Assembly (NCBI GenBank): GCA_963758025.1
Contig: CAVWUA010000032.1
Location: 5,316 to 69,315, forward strand
Origin: CAVWUA01 sp963758025
GTDB taxonomy: Bacteria; Planctomycetota; Planctomycetia; Isosphaerales; Isosphaeraceae
Direction: 5' to 3'
DNA length: 64,000 bases
The stretch's first letter is position 1. The number at the start of each line of letters is the position of its first letter. Of this stretch, positions 1 through 9,540 are shown piece by piece. The notes under the pieces were generated by a model that was not told where the DNA came from, did no database searches, and saw only the letters and a list, made by a program, of their open reading frames with translations. Made by a program: the position numbers and the translations under genes.

Positions 1-80
1 AGGTGGCGGAACAGTTGCTCACCTTCTTGAAGACTGATCCCACGGCCAAGGGATGGTTCCTGTCGCCGAAGGCGAAGTAA
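1..80 (+). CDS. C-terminal end of an unidentified protein (partial)
   Basis: An open frame enters from the left edge of the window and stops at the TAA at 78-80. Only about 25 residues are visible; they end in GWFLSPKAK. That is too little to assign a family. The next gene starts 37 nt later in the same direction, so the two may be co-transcribed. I include it because the frame is open to the edge and codon use is GC-rich at third positions, but a chance open frame of this length is possible. Confidence 0.35.
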   Translation, partial: VAEQLLTFLKTDPTAKGWFLSPKAK

Positions 81-117
81 CCCGCTCTGATCCCCCCTTG
101 AGAGGAGGCCTTTGACC

Positions 118-519
118 ATGAGTCTGGACGACGATCTTTCCGTATCCTCCAAACCCCTGGGCGCGGAGCCAGCGACCGTGGATCGCCAGTCCCGGACCTG
201 GGCCATGATGCTGCATCTGTCGATGCTGGCCGGCATCTTCGCCGTCCCGGTCGCCGGGCTGGTCGTGCCCATCCTGATCTGGCAGCTCAAGAAAGACGAG
301 ATGCCGTGGCTGGATCCCCACGGCAAGAACGCGGTCAACTGGATTCTTTCCGCGCTGCTCTATGCCGTGATCTGCATCCCACTGGTTTTCGTTCTGATTG
401 GGATTCCCCTGCTGATGATCCTGGGCCTGCTCGGCGTGATCTTCCCGGTCATCGCGGGGATCAAGGCGAACAACGGCGAGGTCTGGAAATACCCGTTGTC
501 GATCCGCTTCATCCATTGA
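118..519 (+). CDS. DUF4870 domain-containing small membrane protein
   Basis: A 133-residue protein. The first ~30 residues are polar, followed by the DUF4870/Tic20-like core: a first membrane segment around MLHLSMLAGIFAVPVAGLV, then a loop with a conserved WLDPHGKNAVNW stretch, two further hydrophobic segments, and a C-terminal GIKANNGEVWKYPLSIRF motif. I chose the ATG at 118 because AGAGGAGG lies about 8 nt upstream; a TTG two codons earlier is less likely. The family is widespread and its biochemical role is not established; it is predicted to sit in the inner membrane. A strong terminator follows directly, so this is the last gene of its unit. Family assignment is confident, function unknown. 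Confidence 0.88.
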   Translation: MSLDDDLSVSSKPLGAEPATVDRQSRTWAMMLHLSMLAGIFAVPVAGLVVPILIWQLKKDEMPWLDPHGKNAVNWILSALLYAVICIPLVFVLIGIPLLMILGLLGVIFPVIAGIKANNGEVWKYPLSIRFIH

Positions 520-540
520 ACGAACGGAACCGGCGGAATC

Positions 541-592
541 AACAACGCCCCGAGCCTGGAGAAGATCCCGGCTCGGGGCGTTGTTTTTTTTC
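541..592. terminator. Rho-independent terminator between convergent genes
   Basis: A 16-bp perfect stem (541-556 with 570-585, starting AACAACGCCCCGAGCC) with a 13-nt loop runs into a tract of T residues ending near 591. It lies between the DUF4870 gene on the plus strand and the DUF1552 gene on the minus strand. It should stop rightward transcripts; the reverse orientation has AA at the stem foot, so it may also work leftward but less efficiently. Confidence 0.9.
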
Positions 593-611
593 GTGCTCGG
601 TCAGGTCCGGC

Positions 612-1932
612 TCACGTCAGCTTCGGCAGGGGGCCATCGCCGCAGAAGTCCGGGTTGCCGAACGTGTCGATCCGGTGTCCCATGCCGTGCGCCAGCGAGA
701 GCAAGCAGGCGGTTGTGGGCGACCTTCGGGTACTTGATCGAGCGGCCCATGCGGAAGTCCAGCCCGTTGCCGACCAGGACGAACGGGATGTCGTTGAGCG
801 TGTGGGAGTTCCCCTTGCCCAGCTCGTTCGTCCAGACGATCAGGGTGTTGTCGAGCAAGCTACCCGGGCCGCCCGGCTCGGGCGTCTCGTCCAGCCGCTT
901 CACGAGGTAGGCGAGCTGCTCGCAGAACCACTTGTTGATCCTCGTGAGCTTGTCCTGCGATTCCTCGTTGCTGTCCGGGTGGTGCGACAGCTCGTGGTGC
1001 CCCTCGTCCACGCCGATCCAGCGCATCTTCGCGCCACCGACCGAGTTGGTGAACTGCAAGGTGGCGATGCGGGCGAAGTCGGCGGTGAAGCTGTTGACCA
1101 TCAGGTCGATCTGCGTCTTGCTGATCCGGGGGATGTTGTCGTTCTCTTCCTTGATCCCCGGTTCCAGCTCGGGAACCGCGTGCCCGATGTCCTGGGTGTT
1201 CGTCTGCTTGAGCTCCTGCTCCATCTCGCGGACGAACGTGGCGTGCTCTTCGAGCAACTGCCGGTCCTCGGCGCTGAGCTTCGTGCCGATCTTTTGGAGA
1301 TCCTCCTGCACGTCGTCGAGGATGCTCTTGAGGCTCTCCTTGTCCTCCATGCGGCCGTAGAGCTTATCGAACATCTGGTACGGGTCGTCGATCGGCGCGA
1401 TCGGCTTGTTCGGCCCGTCGTACACCATGCGGGTCCAGGTGTCGGCCCGGTCGGGGACCATCACGCCGAATTCGAGCGAGCCGAACCGGGTGCGGGTCGC
1501 GGGATCGTTCTGCAGGTAGTTCTTGATTTCCTGATCGATCGAGAGGCCGCTGGCCCAGCCGGCCGGGGTGTCGGAACCACCCTGGATGTTGCCGGGGAAC
1601 AGCTCGATGCCGGTCAGGAGGCAGCCGATGCCGCGCATGTGGTTATCGCCGTCGCCGCGCACCTTGTCGCAGACGCCGTGCAAGGTCAACACGCGGTCGC
1701 GGTACGGCTCCAGGGGCTTGAGGCTCTCCTTGAGCGAGGTGAGTTCCCCCTCCTCGTCGGGCCAGAAGTTGGAGGGCACGACGCCGTTCGGGCTGAACAT
1801 CACGACCAGACGCTGCTTGCGCCGCGGCTCGCTGGCGAAGCCCAGGCTGGGAAGGTTCAGAATGAACGGGAAGGCCGCCGCGCCTAGTCCCAGGTCGCGG
1901 ATGAATTCTCGTCGGGATTGCTTGCGTGCCAC
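612..1932 (-). CDS. DUF1552 protein, Tat-exported (one frame break near the 3' end)
   Basis: About 440 residues. The start is a GTG at 1932 with GGAGGA 7 nt upstream; the N-terminus carries a twin-arginine signal (SRREFIRDLG then a hydrophobic stretch). The body matches DUF1552: VVMFSPNGVVPSNFWP, HMRGIGCLLTG, a central coiled region, WIGVDEGHHELSHH and IVWTNELGKGNSH. These planctomycete proteins are related to the alkaline phosphatase/sulfatase fold of DUF1501; their substrates are unknown. The reading frame breaks at about 695-705. After a single-base correction it continues with LAHGMGHRIDTFGNPDFCGD and stops at 612-614, the normal family C-terminus, whereas the uncorrected frame runs on to 601. 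It follows the DUF1592-type gene by about 60 nt, the usual pairing of these two families. Confidence 0.88.
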
Positions 1933-1991
1933 GTCGTATCCTCCAGAAATAAAAACTCTATCGGTGCGGACCACCGCTACGGAAATAGGCG

Positions 1992-4329
1992 TTAAGGCTT
2001 GGCCTCCTGGCCTGTCAACGCGGTGGACGCGATGATTTCCACCATCAACTTACGGATATTATCATCGTGCTTGGTGAACGATTCTCGCAGGTCATCGAGC
2101 AGGTCGGGACCGTAGGCACGGATCGGCTGCTTGACCAGGTTATGGAACAGTTGCTGGACGAAGGCCTCGTGCGTTTCCTCGCTGCCGGCCAGGTAAGCCG
2201 CCAGGGCCTTGGCCCCGTCAAACGACACTTTATCGCCTGAAGGGGGCTCATACGAGCCGGTTGCGTCGATGGCCCGTCCTTTTTCCTCGGTCCGGTAGCG
2301 CCCGATCGCGTCGAAGTTTTCGAGCGTGAACCCCAGCGGGTTGATCATCCCGTGGCACTTCATGCACGTTTCGGGGCTGGTTTGCAGGGCGACACGTTCT
2401 CTCGTCGTCAGATCCGGGTGCAGATCCGGTGCCAGCGGCGCGAAGGCCGCGGGCGGCGGACGCAAGGCCCGGCCCAGGACACTCCGCGTGAGAAACACCC
2501 CGCGATGGATCGGCGAGGTCGTCTCCGTGTACGCGAAGGCCGCCATCAGGTACGGGTGGGTCAGCACCCCCGCGCGTTCCTTCGCGTCCGTCGTAACCTT
2601 CTGGAATGGGGCGTCTTCGGGCAAATCCTGCGCCATAGACCTTCGCCAGGCGGCCGTTCAGGTACAGGTCCTCCGCGAGCAGGAGCTGGCGGAAATCCGA
2701 TGAATCGCTCCAGACAACATCATCGATGAACAGGTCGAGCGACGAACGTAAGTCCGAGGCGACCGCCTCGTCGAACTCCGGGTAAGCCTCGGGGGCCTTG
2801 GCGATGTCGGGAACCTGTTCGACCTTCAGCCATTGCTGAAAGAATTCCCGCAGTTTCGCCTTCGTGCGCAGGTCGTTGACCATACGTTCGGCCTGCCGCG
2901 CCACCTGCTCGCGGGTGGAGAGCTGGCCCTCCGCCGCCGCTTTCAAGAGGGCTTCATCGGGCAGCGAGTCCCACAGGCCGAAGGAGATGCGGGAGGCCAC
3001 ATCGTAAGGGTCCACGCCGTCGTCGAGGATCTCCTGGTAGAGGAACCGGGGCGACTTGAGGGTCAACAGCACGGATCGCTTGATGGCCGTTTCCAGGTCG
3101 GAGGCCTCGTTGAACTGGCGATCGACGAAAAACGCGGCGAGGTCGTCCGTGAGCGGACGGCGGAACGCCCGTTCGGTGAAGCGCCGGCAGAAGTCCTTGA
3201 CCCGCTTCTCGCGGTCGGCCGCATCCTCGCGGGCTCCGGTCAACTCCCGGAGGTGATCAACAACGTAATCCGCGACCTCGATCGCCGCGTCGGTCGTCGC
3301 CGCGTCCCAGGCTACGGAGACGGACGTTCCGCGCTCATAACCGATGCTGCGGTCGTCCGGCGGGAACGGGGTTTCCGCGACGAAAGCCTCGGGAGATCGG
3401 TTCGGCGAGAGGTAGCGCTCGGGGATCACCTCCGCGACCCGCTTCGGCAGCACCCACTCCAGCGAGATCGAGGCCGGAGCCGGGGGCCGCTCCTTGCTCT
3501 TCTTGTCGTCCACCCCCTGCTTGGCCTTCGAGAATTCCAGCCGAATCGGATAGACGCGACCCCCGAGCAGGAAGATCGACTCCCGGTGCTCGGTGTCGTC
3601 GCCCGACTTCACCCAGGCGTCCACGAGCGGTGTGTCGTTGTCGTTGACCCAGAGCCTCGTGGCGTGATCGGTGCGGATGATGAACTCGTAATCGCCCGTC
3701 TCGGGGGCCAGGATCGAGCCGTTCCAGCGGATCGAGAACTCGTGCGGGTCCACCTTGTCGGGGTCCGGGCTGGAGTCCTTGAAGTCGAAATGAACGACCG
3801 GATCGGTCCGCTCAATGACGCGGGCGTTATTACGGAACCCTCGCGAGTTGAAATATTCCGCCTTCAAACCGCGCTGATCGTCCCAGTTCGCACCGCCGCG
3901 GAAGCTGCCGATCAGGTCAGTGACGGAATTGCGGTACTGCCGCACGGTGAGGCGCGACAGCTCGATCCGGGCGGGCTTGTTCCGGGCCTGGGCGATCGGC
4001 GAATAGAAGGCGTCGTGGATGAACGCGGCGACCGCGTCGGCCTCCTCGCCCACGCACTTCTTGGGGGCACCTTCGGGCATCGTCTTGGTAATCAGCTCCG
4101 CGAGCTGATCGACCGAGAGGTCGCCTTCGAGCGGGATCGGATAGCCTTTTTCCGTCCCTTCGCCGGATTCACCGTGACACTTGGCACACTGTTGCTGGTA
4201 AATCCGCTCTCCATGGGAGGCCTCGTCGGCTGCGGCCATGCAAGGAGCAAACATCAAGGCCACACCCAGGAGCACCATCCGGCGCCAGGGACGATCCATC
4301 CGGAATATCGGCAGGGGATTGGTCTTCAT
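1992..4329 (-). CDS. DUF1587/PA14/DUF1595/DUF1592/DUF1588/DUF1585 c-type cytochrome protein (one frame break)
   Basis: About 779 residues after joining two frames at about 2625-2640, where VYGAGF must continue into LPEDAPFQKVTTDAKERAGVL. Order: signal peptide (1-35), cytochrome c domain with heme motif CAKCH (~48-52), DUF1587 (LSRLTVRQYRNSVTDLIG), a PA14-like carbohydrate-binding domain (~155-270), DUF1595 (RRFTERAFRRPLTDD), DUF1592 (RISFGLWDSLPDEALL), DUF1588 with a second heme motif CMKCH (~654) and DUF1585 at the C-terminus. Members are exported multidomain cytochromes almost confined to Planctomycetes, and are usually linked to polysaccharide breakdown or periplasmic electron transfer; this link is genomic association, not proven chemistry. 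It is the first gene of a two-gene unit with the DUF1552 gene. Confidence 0.9.
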
Positions 4330-4611
4330 CGGTCGGCCAATCTATCTCAAAATAAAGTCGGAAATTCTCGGGATTCAAACGCGGGAGGTCGAGCAGGCAG
4401 GCGGCCCTTTCGTCGGAAGACCAACGGGCCAGAAGCGTTGGGTGGAGGGATCGCGCGCCACGGCCCCAAAACCGTGTCGTCAAGTGGCAACCATCAGTCT
4501 ATCCGAAGCAACCGCCACAATCAAATCGCAAAATCGGATTTTCGATTCCCCTTGTTTAACGAATATTGTACCCGAGTCCCTAGAAAACTGCAAGTTCTGT
4601 TCCATCAACAA

Positions 4612-5577
4612 GAGTTGCCGTTGGACCTGATTGCGGATCCACGGTGAGCCGTCGACGTTGCCCACCTTCTCGTCGGCCTTGTCCATCGGGATTCGGGCGG
4701 CCTCCCGACGCATCAGACGCCCGGCGGCTTCGCAATCGCCCCGCGTGCCACAGACCAGCCGGTGCTCCTGCGTCTCGTCGTCGAAGGCGACGATCTTGAA
4801 CTCCTTGTAGGACTGGTCGGCGCCCGGCTTCCTCGCGGGCAACGGCCGGGCTCTCTTGCCACGCCGCCGTCGCTTCTCCTTGACCTTCTTCCGCCGCGAC
4901 ACCTTCTCGGTGTCGGTCACCAGCGGCACCATCACGCCATCGCTGCCGAGATAGATCCGCGTGGTCTCCTCCCCGACCTTGCAGTCGGCCGCCGACCAGT
5001 CCAACGGCAGTCGTCCCGAGCGCTGGGCCTGCAAGATCCGCTTGCCTTCGGCCTCGACGAGCACCCGGAGCGTCTCGCCGCTGAGCTGGACCTGGGCGGT
5101 GCGTTTCAAGTTGGCCGCGGCCTTGTCGAAGTTCTTGCCGTCGCCGTTGAGTCGGCAGGCCATCTCGCGCACGCCCAGGCTGATCGTGCTCTCGATCGTG
5201 TCCAGCCAAGCGTCCAGCGGGGCGGTCGATCCCTCGTCGGCGCCGTGCCAGCGGCGACGCCAGAGCCGCACCCGACCATTGATCGTCAGCACGGTGAAGT
5301 CTTGCCGCCCCTGATTGCGTTTGGTCTTGCCCGTGCTCGGGTCCTTCGGAGGGGGGAAAAGCGGCTTCCGCCGCATCGACTCGCATCTGCAGGCCCTTCC
5401 CGAAGGCTTCCGGCGTAGGTCGGCAAAGAGGTCGCGGACCTGCTCTTCACTCCCCGAGATGATGCCGCCCGGCGGCGCGTCATTGATCGCGTCGGCGACC
5501 TGGCCGAGCGTCGCCTCCATCTCGGCCCGCATCTGCGTGACGAACTCGTCTCGTGAGAGCTTCGGTCCGGATGACAT
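4612..5577 (-). pseudogene. ISKra4-family transposase, truncated at its 3' end
   Basis: The protein starts MSSGPKLSRDEF and shows the ISKra4 hallmarks: RRWHGADEGSTAPLDAWL, LGVREMACRLN, LSGETLRVLVEAEGKR, DWSAADC, IYLGSDGVMVPLVTD, GADQSYKEFKIVAF and KVGNVDGSPWIRNQV. Full members continue for well over 100 residues, with the rest of the catalytic core, beyond that last motif. Here similarity to the family pattern ends at about 4612 and the frame drifts into unrelated, AT-richer sequence up to a stop at 4480. Two compensating single-base breaks lie at about 5408 and 5353; the intervening frame reads DAAEAAFPP in the family pattern. It is therefore an inactive remnant, inserted between the cytochrome gene and the T6SS locus. 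I could not identify terminal inverted repeats. Confidence 0.8.
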
Positions 5578-5715
5578 GGCAAAGACCTCCAAGGGGAAAA
5601 GGGCCTTGCCTATCCTGACTAACCCTCAAGCCTGACGCCAGGAATATTTGCCACACCCCGAGGAGGGGACGGAGCGACGGAGCGCTTGCCTCGCCGGCCA
5701 TGGTTGCATGCTCCC

Positions 5716-6855
5716 CTAGATACGGCTCCGCTCCTGCATCAGTTGGGCGAGGAGTTGATAGAATTCCGGTCGCCCGCTGATCTCCCGGGAGATGGATTCA
5801 TACTCTTCGTCGAGAGCCTGGAGTTCCGCGCGGAGTTCGGCGTGCTTTTGTCGGTTCTCCTTGAGCCGGGTACCGGCGTCGGCAAGCTGCTGGGCTCCTT
5901 CGAGGAAACCGATGAGGACCTGGCCGTAGTCGGGACCGTCGCCGCGCCGGGCGAAGTCGGGGCTCGTGCCCCGTCGCGGGAGCGAAACCTCTCCGGGGCC
6001 GTTCGTCTCCGGGCCAGACTCGTCGTCCGAACCCGCCGCGCCGTCGGTTTCGAGAACAACCGGGTCGGGTTCGAGCTTCCGTTTCTCGGCGAGGATCGAT
6101 TCGAGGAGCGTCCGGCACTCGTCGATTGCCTTGCCAATGTTGAGGAGGCTGGGGGCGTCGTTACCGAAATGTTCGTCAGTGTTCTGATCGAACGCCTTGA
6201 AGGCGGCCTGGCACTCGTGCAGGTCCTCGACGATCTCGGCGTAAAAGCGTTTCGGCGTCTGGGCCACCGCCTCGTCAAAGTCCTTCGACGTGATCTTTCC
6301 CTCGGCGATCAGGGCCTGCGCGGCCTCGGGGTTCTTCCGGAGTGCGTTGTCGGTCTCGCGCGATTCCCGATAACGCAGAAACGAGTAGCGTTCCTCGCTC
6401 ATGCCGCCGGTCAGCGGGATGCTCCGGATCAGGAAGGGGAGGAGGCGATTGTCGTTGAGGAAGATGAACGGGCCAACGCGCGACTCCAGGTCGCCGTCGT
6501 CAATCTCGGGATAGTAAGTCTCCCAGAACCCTTCCTGAATCCCCAGCATGAGCCGCAAACCATCCCGCAGACCGGCGAAGCCGTGCATTCGCGTGAGGGC
6601 CTCGGTCATCCAGGCGGCAATCTGGAGGTCCTTGGTCGTTTCCGAAAGGCAACGCGATCCCAGCTCGATCACGGTGTCCCAGTCGGCGACCTTGGTGTCG
6701 CGCTGCCAGTCCCCCTGGAGGGTGTCATCCTCGGCGCGGCGAGCCTCACGGATCTCGTCGTACTCCGGCTCGTAAGCCAGACTCCTCCCGGCCGGATTCT
6801 CGCCGCTGATCGGGACGAGCAGAGTGTCAACGTCGATGAGGGAGGGCGTGGCCAT
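5716..6855 (-). CDS. tssA: T6SS protein TssA (ImpA N-terminal family)
   Basis: A 379-residue protein whose first ~280 residues match the ImpA N-terminal domain: LLVPISGENPAGRSLAYEPEYDEIREARR, a W-x-D-T-V-I-E-L segment, DLQIAAWMTEAL and GFAGLRDGLRLM. TssA proteins attach to the baseplate and the growing sheath tip and prime sheath and tube polymerisation in the cytoplasm. The C-terminal third is an acidic, Gly/Pro-rich linker followed by a helical tail with predicted coiled-coil (ENRQKHAELRAELQALDEEYES), unlike the ring-forming C-terminus of the long E. coli type, so this belongs to a short class. It starts 2 nt after the stop of the tagJ-like gene and is surely co-transcribed with it. Confidence 0.9.
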   Translation of the reverse strand: MATPSLIDVDTLLVPISGENPAGRSLAYEPEYDEIREARRAEDDTLQGDWQRDTKVADWDTVIELGSRCLSETTKDLQIAAWMTEALTRMHGFAGLRDGLRLMLGIQEGFWETYYPEIDDGDLESRVGPFIFLNDNRLLPFLIRSIPLTGGMSEERYSFLRYRESRETDNALRKNPEAAQALIAEGKITSKDFDEAVAQTPKRFYAEIVEDLHECQAAFKAFDQNTDEHFGNDAPSLLNIGKAIDECRTLLESILAEKRKLEPDPVVLETDGAAGSDDESGPETNGPGEVSLPRRGTSPDFARRGDGPDYGQVLIGFLEGAQQLADAGTRLKENRQKHAELRAELQALDEEYESISREISGRPEFYQLLAQLMQERSRI

Positions 6856-6857
6856 GA

Positions 6858-7667
6858 TCAGGGGCGATCCTCTGGGGGCGGGAACTGGGCCTCGCGCAGT
6901 TCGAACAGGGTGCGTGCCTCTTCGCCAACGAGGAAGAGTTTCTGGCCGACCCCGCGCACGATTCCCTCAGCCTCCTCGGTCCATTCGGTCGAGCGTCCCA
7001 GGCGGACCGCGGTATCGGGGTGCGTGTACGTGCCGGGGTAGAGGTTGGGCAGGAAGACCTCGCCGAGCTGACCGTCGAACGAGGCGAGCTTCGCGGGTGC
7101 CCAGAGCAGGTCGCGCAGGGTCGTCGGCGGCGGAATCTCCACGAACTGAATCTGTTCCCAGGGGACCCAGCAATAGCCGGCCGGCGCGAAGACTTCCAGC
7201 ACGGGGGCGAGGATGTCGTCGGCGTCCCGGAGATCATCGAACGCGATACCGTTGCTGGTTCCCGGTCGCGCGGGGCGGGCGGCCTCGGCGCGGACGAGCA
7301 GTGCCCTGGCCTCGTCGGCCCGACCGCGACGGGCCAGCTCCAGGGCCTCCAAACTCATCAAGGCGGCCTCGGTCGGTGCCAGCATGAACCGGGGCCGCAG
7401 CCCTTCGGCGAACAGCCTGGCCCGATTCTTCTCGGCGTCGAGGAGGTTCCGGTACACCTGGACCCCGACCATCGCCATCGGGTCGCCGTCGATCTGGCCG
7501 ATGGCGTCGAGCTGTCGGCCCGCGCGGTCGTAATCGCCCGAGAAGCAGAGCAGCTCGAACAGGAACGTGCGGCATTCCCGGTCGTTCGGCTGCTTGCGCA
7601 GCTCGGCCCCGAGCTGGGCGATCGCCTCGTCCAGCTTCCCCTCGTCCAGCATCTGTTTCGCGACCAT
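6858..7667 (-). CDS. tagJ: ImpE/TagJ-family T6SS accessory protein
   Basis: About 269 residues, made of an N-terminal TPR-like repeat region (MLDEGKLDEAIAQLGAELRKQP, then ECRTFLFELLCFSGDYDRAGRQLD) and the ImpE core with DADDILAPVLEVFAPAGYCWVPWEQI and the PTTLRDLLWAPA motif. In Pseudomonas TagJ binds the sheath protein TssB and is thought to help ClpV handle the sheath; that role is taken from the family. I chose the ATG at 7667, preceded by GGAGGG at 7 nt; an in-frame ATG at 7685 and a longer upstream extension lack a good ribosome site. It heads a two-gene leftward unit with tssA. Confidence 0.87.
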   Translation of the reverse strand: MVAKQMLDEGKLDEAIAQLGAELRKQPNDRECRTFLFELLCFSGDYDRAGRQLDAIGQIDGDPMAMVGVQVYRNLLDAEKNRARLFAEGLRPRFMLAPTEAALMSLEALELARRGRADEARALLVRAEAARPARPGTSNGIAFDDLRDADDILAPVLEVFAPAGYCWVPWEQIQFVEIPPPTTLRDLLWAPAKLASFDGQLGEVFLPNLYPGTYTHPDTAVRLGRSTEWTEEAEGIVRGVGQKLFLVGEEARTLFELREAQFPPPEDRP

Positions 7668-8051
7668 CGGCTCGCCCTCCGGCATGGCCCGATCGATCGT
7701 CCTTTCCGTCACACTTGCTATTATTGCGCATGCGCATGAGGAATCCCAAAGGAAATTCCAACCGATGATTCCAGGTGAGAGAGAGAAGGCCGCGTGTGGA
7801 TTCCCCGACGGAACCACGGAAGCCTTTTGACCGATCCATCCCTCAGATTTATGATGTCTTCAGGGGATGCCCATCCGGTCTTTCTCAATTCCGGCGTTCC
7901 CGGCCTCGGGTCGGATGTCGAGCGAGGGAAACGAGCGGGCGGGGACCGATTCCCCGGCGATTCCCTGACCCGGCGCGGTGCGTCGGGTCGGCGTGATGTT
8001 GTATTGTCGTCTCGATTCCGAGGGCGACGTGCGTGCGAAGGGAGTTTGGTC
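7668..8051. other. Divergent intergenic region between tagJ-tssA and the FHA gene
   Basis: This 384-bp stretch separates two divergent T6SS genes and should hold both promoters. The leftward one has a reasonable candidate at 7720-7749. I see no convincing sigma70-like pair for the rightward FHA gene. Short open frames here look unlike the neighbouring genes in codon use and I treat them as non-coding. Confidence 0.6.
7720..7749 (-). promoter_or_regulatory. Candidate promoter of tagJ-tssA with a palindrome in the spacer
   Basis: Read on the minus strand there is TTGGGA (7749-7744), an 18-nt spacer and AATAAT (7725-7720). The spacer contains the perfect palindrome TGCGCATGCGCA (7725-7736). A palindrome between the -35 and -10 elements is a typical repressor position. 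This is pattern matching only; planctomycete promoters are poorly characterised. Confidence 0.3.
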
Positions 8052-9437
8052 ATGGAACAGGTCTGTCCCAACTGCAACGCGCCGGTGGACGAGGAGAGCC
8101 AGCGTTGCGGAAATTGCGGGGAGGTGCTGGACCCGTTCCTGACGATCCAGCCGCCGAAGTTCCAGAACCCGCCCGCGGCTCCGGCCCCCGCGTCGGAGCG
8201 GCCCGCCGCGCGTTCCAAGTCCGAACGCCCCGCGCTCCGGGAGCCGCCCGAGACCCGATCCGACGACGCGAGGGAGCCGGCCCCCGCCCCGGCGCCTCGG
8301 CCGAAGCGCAAGCCGCGACCGACCGCGCCGCCGCCCGCGCGTCCGGCTCCCGCCCCCGCGCCGCCGCCTCCGCAGCCGCAATATCAGCAGCAGCAGCCGA
8401 ATCCCAGCCCTTACGCGCCGGCGGGTTACGCGGCGCCACCCTCACCGCCGCCGTACGGCCCGCCGCCGCAAGGCGCGGGACCGGGATGGATTCGCAGCAA
8501 GCTCATCAAGATGCTCGGCGGCAGCGCGGATTCCTCGCCGGCACCGCCGCCCTATCCCTACGGCCCACCGCCGGGTGCTCCGGCCGCGCCCCAGGCGTCG
8601 TGGGGGCCGCAACCCGGAGCATCGGGAGTCCAGCCACCGAGTTCCCAGGCACCGGTTCCGCCGCCGGTCCCCGAGCCGGTCACGCCGATTCCGACCGCCG
8701 ACGGGGATGACGACGGCCTGACCCGGGTGATGGGAGGCGCGGACCTCAAGCGCCTGAAGGTCCCGTCGCAGATCATCTCGCTCCAGATCCTCGACAAGAA
8801 CAATCAGTGGCATCACTGGGCGACGGTCGGTGCTGGGGGGTTGAAGGTCGGCCGCGCGGAAAAGACGGCCCAGTTCCCCGAGCTGAACAGCATGGCGACG
8901 CGCCACATGCGGGTCAGTTGCGACGGTTCCCGGGTGAAGGTGGAGGACATGGGCTCGCTCAACGGGATTTACCTCAAGCTGACGCAGCCGGTCGAGCTGG
9001 AGGACGGCGCGCGGTTCCGGGTTGGGGGCCAGGTCATCGCGTTCCACAAGGCGGAACCGCCCGAACCGGCGACCCCCCTGGTTGGCGAGAACGGCGAGGA
9101 ATTCTGGGCACGCGAGGTCACCCCCCTGGCCTATCTGGACGTCATCCGGCCCGATGGAACCCCCGGCCTTCGTATCCCGATCACCCGCAGAGACCAGACC
9201 ATTCTCGGCCGCGAGGCCCGCCCCGGCCGGCCCGTCGATCTCTCCTTCCCCGATGATGAGGTCGTCAGCGGGAATCACGCCCAGATTCGCCACGAGGACG
9301 GCCATTTCTTTCTGGAGGATCTGAAAAGCCGCAACGGCACCTTTCTGCTGATCCAGGGGGAACATTATGTCCCACTCGGCCAGGAACTCTTGCTCGGCCG
9401 GGTCTTGCTCCGTGTCGTGGATCAGGCCGTGAGTTGA
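8052..9437 (+). CDS. Zinc-ribbon protein with two FHA domains (T6SS-linked)
   Basis: A 461-residue protein. The start ATG at 8052 has AAGGGAG about 7 nt upstream. Residues 4-22 form a zinc ribbon with two CxxC pairs (CPNC and CGNC). Residues ~40-225 are a Pro/Ala-rich, low-complexity linker. Two FHA domains follow: one at ~265-345 (LKVGRAEKTAQFPELNS, DMGSLNGIYLK) and one at ~375-460 (TILGREARPGRPVDLSFPD, DLKSRNGTFLLIQG). The second keeps the canonical GR, SxxH (SGNHAQI) and SRNGT residues for phosphothreonine binding; the first is less canonical (ATRHMRV, SLNG). FHA proteins gate T6SS assembly downstream of Thr kinases in Pseudomonas (Fha1/PpkA). No kinase or phosphatase gene lies in this window. 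It sits alone between the two leftward T6SS units. Confidence 0.88.
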   Translation: MEQVCPNCNAPVDEESQRCGNCGEVLDPFLTIQPPKFQNPPAAPAPASERPAARSKSERPALREPPETRSDDAREPAPAPAPRPKRKPRPTAPPPARPAPAPAPPPPQPQYQQQQPNPSPYAPAGYAAPPSPPPYGPPPQGAGPGWIRSKLIKMLGGSADSSPAPPPYPYGPPPGAPAAPQASWGPQPGASGVQPPSSQAPVPPPVPEPVTPIPTADGDDDGLTRVMGGADLKRLKVPSQIISLQILDKNNQWHHWATVGAGGLKVGRAEKTAQFPELNSMATRHMRVSCDGSRVKVEDMGSLNGIYLKLTQPVELEDGARFRVGGQVIAFHKAEPPEPATPLVGENGEEFWAREVTPLAYLDVIRPDGTPGLRIPITRRDQTILGREARPGRPVDLSFPDDEVVSGNHAQIRHEDGHFFLEDLKSRNGTFLLIQGEHYVPLGQELLLGRVLLRVVDQAVS

Positions 9438-9540
9438 AACGGGGGAAGGTTGTGGGGAGCCGGAGGGGGGTTCTGGAAACTCCACCGAACCGCGCACGCC
9501 CACCAATCCTCTCCTCGAAGAACGAGCGCCGCCGCGAGAC

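Noticed and set aside
2833..4647. 604-codon open frame on the plus strand
   Set aside because: Antisense shadow of the DUF1592-type cytochrome gene, which has heme motifs and recognised domains.
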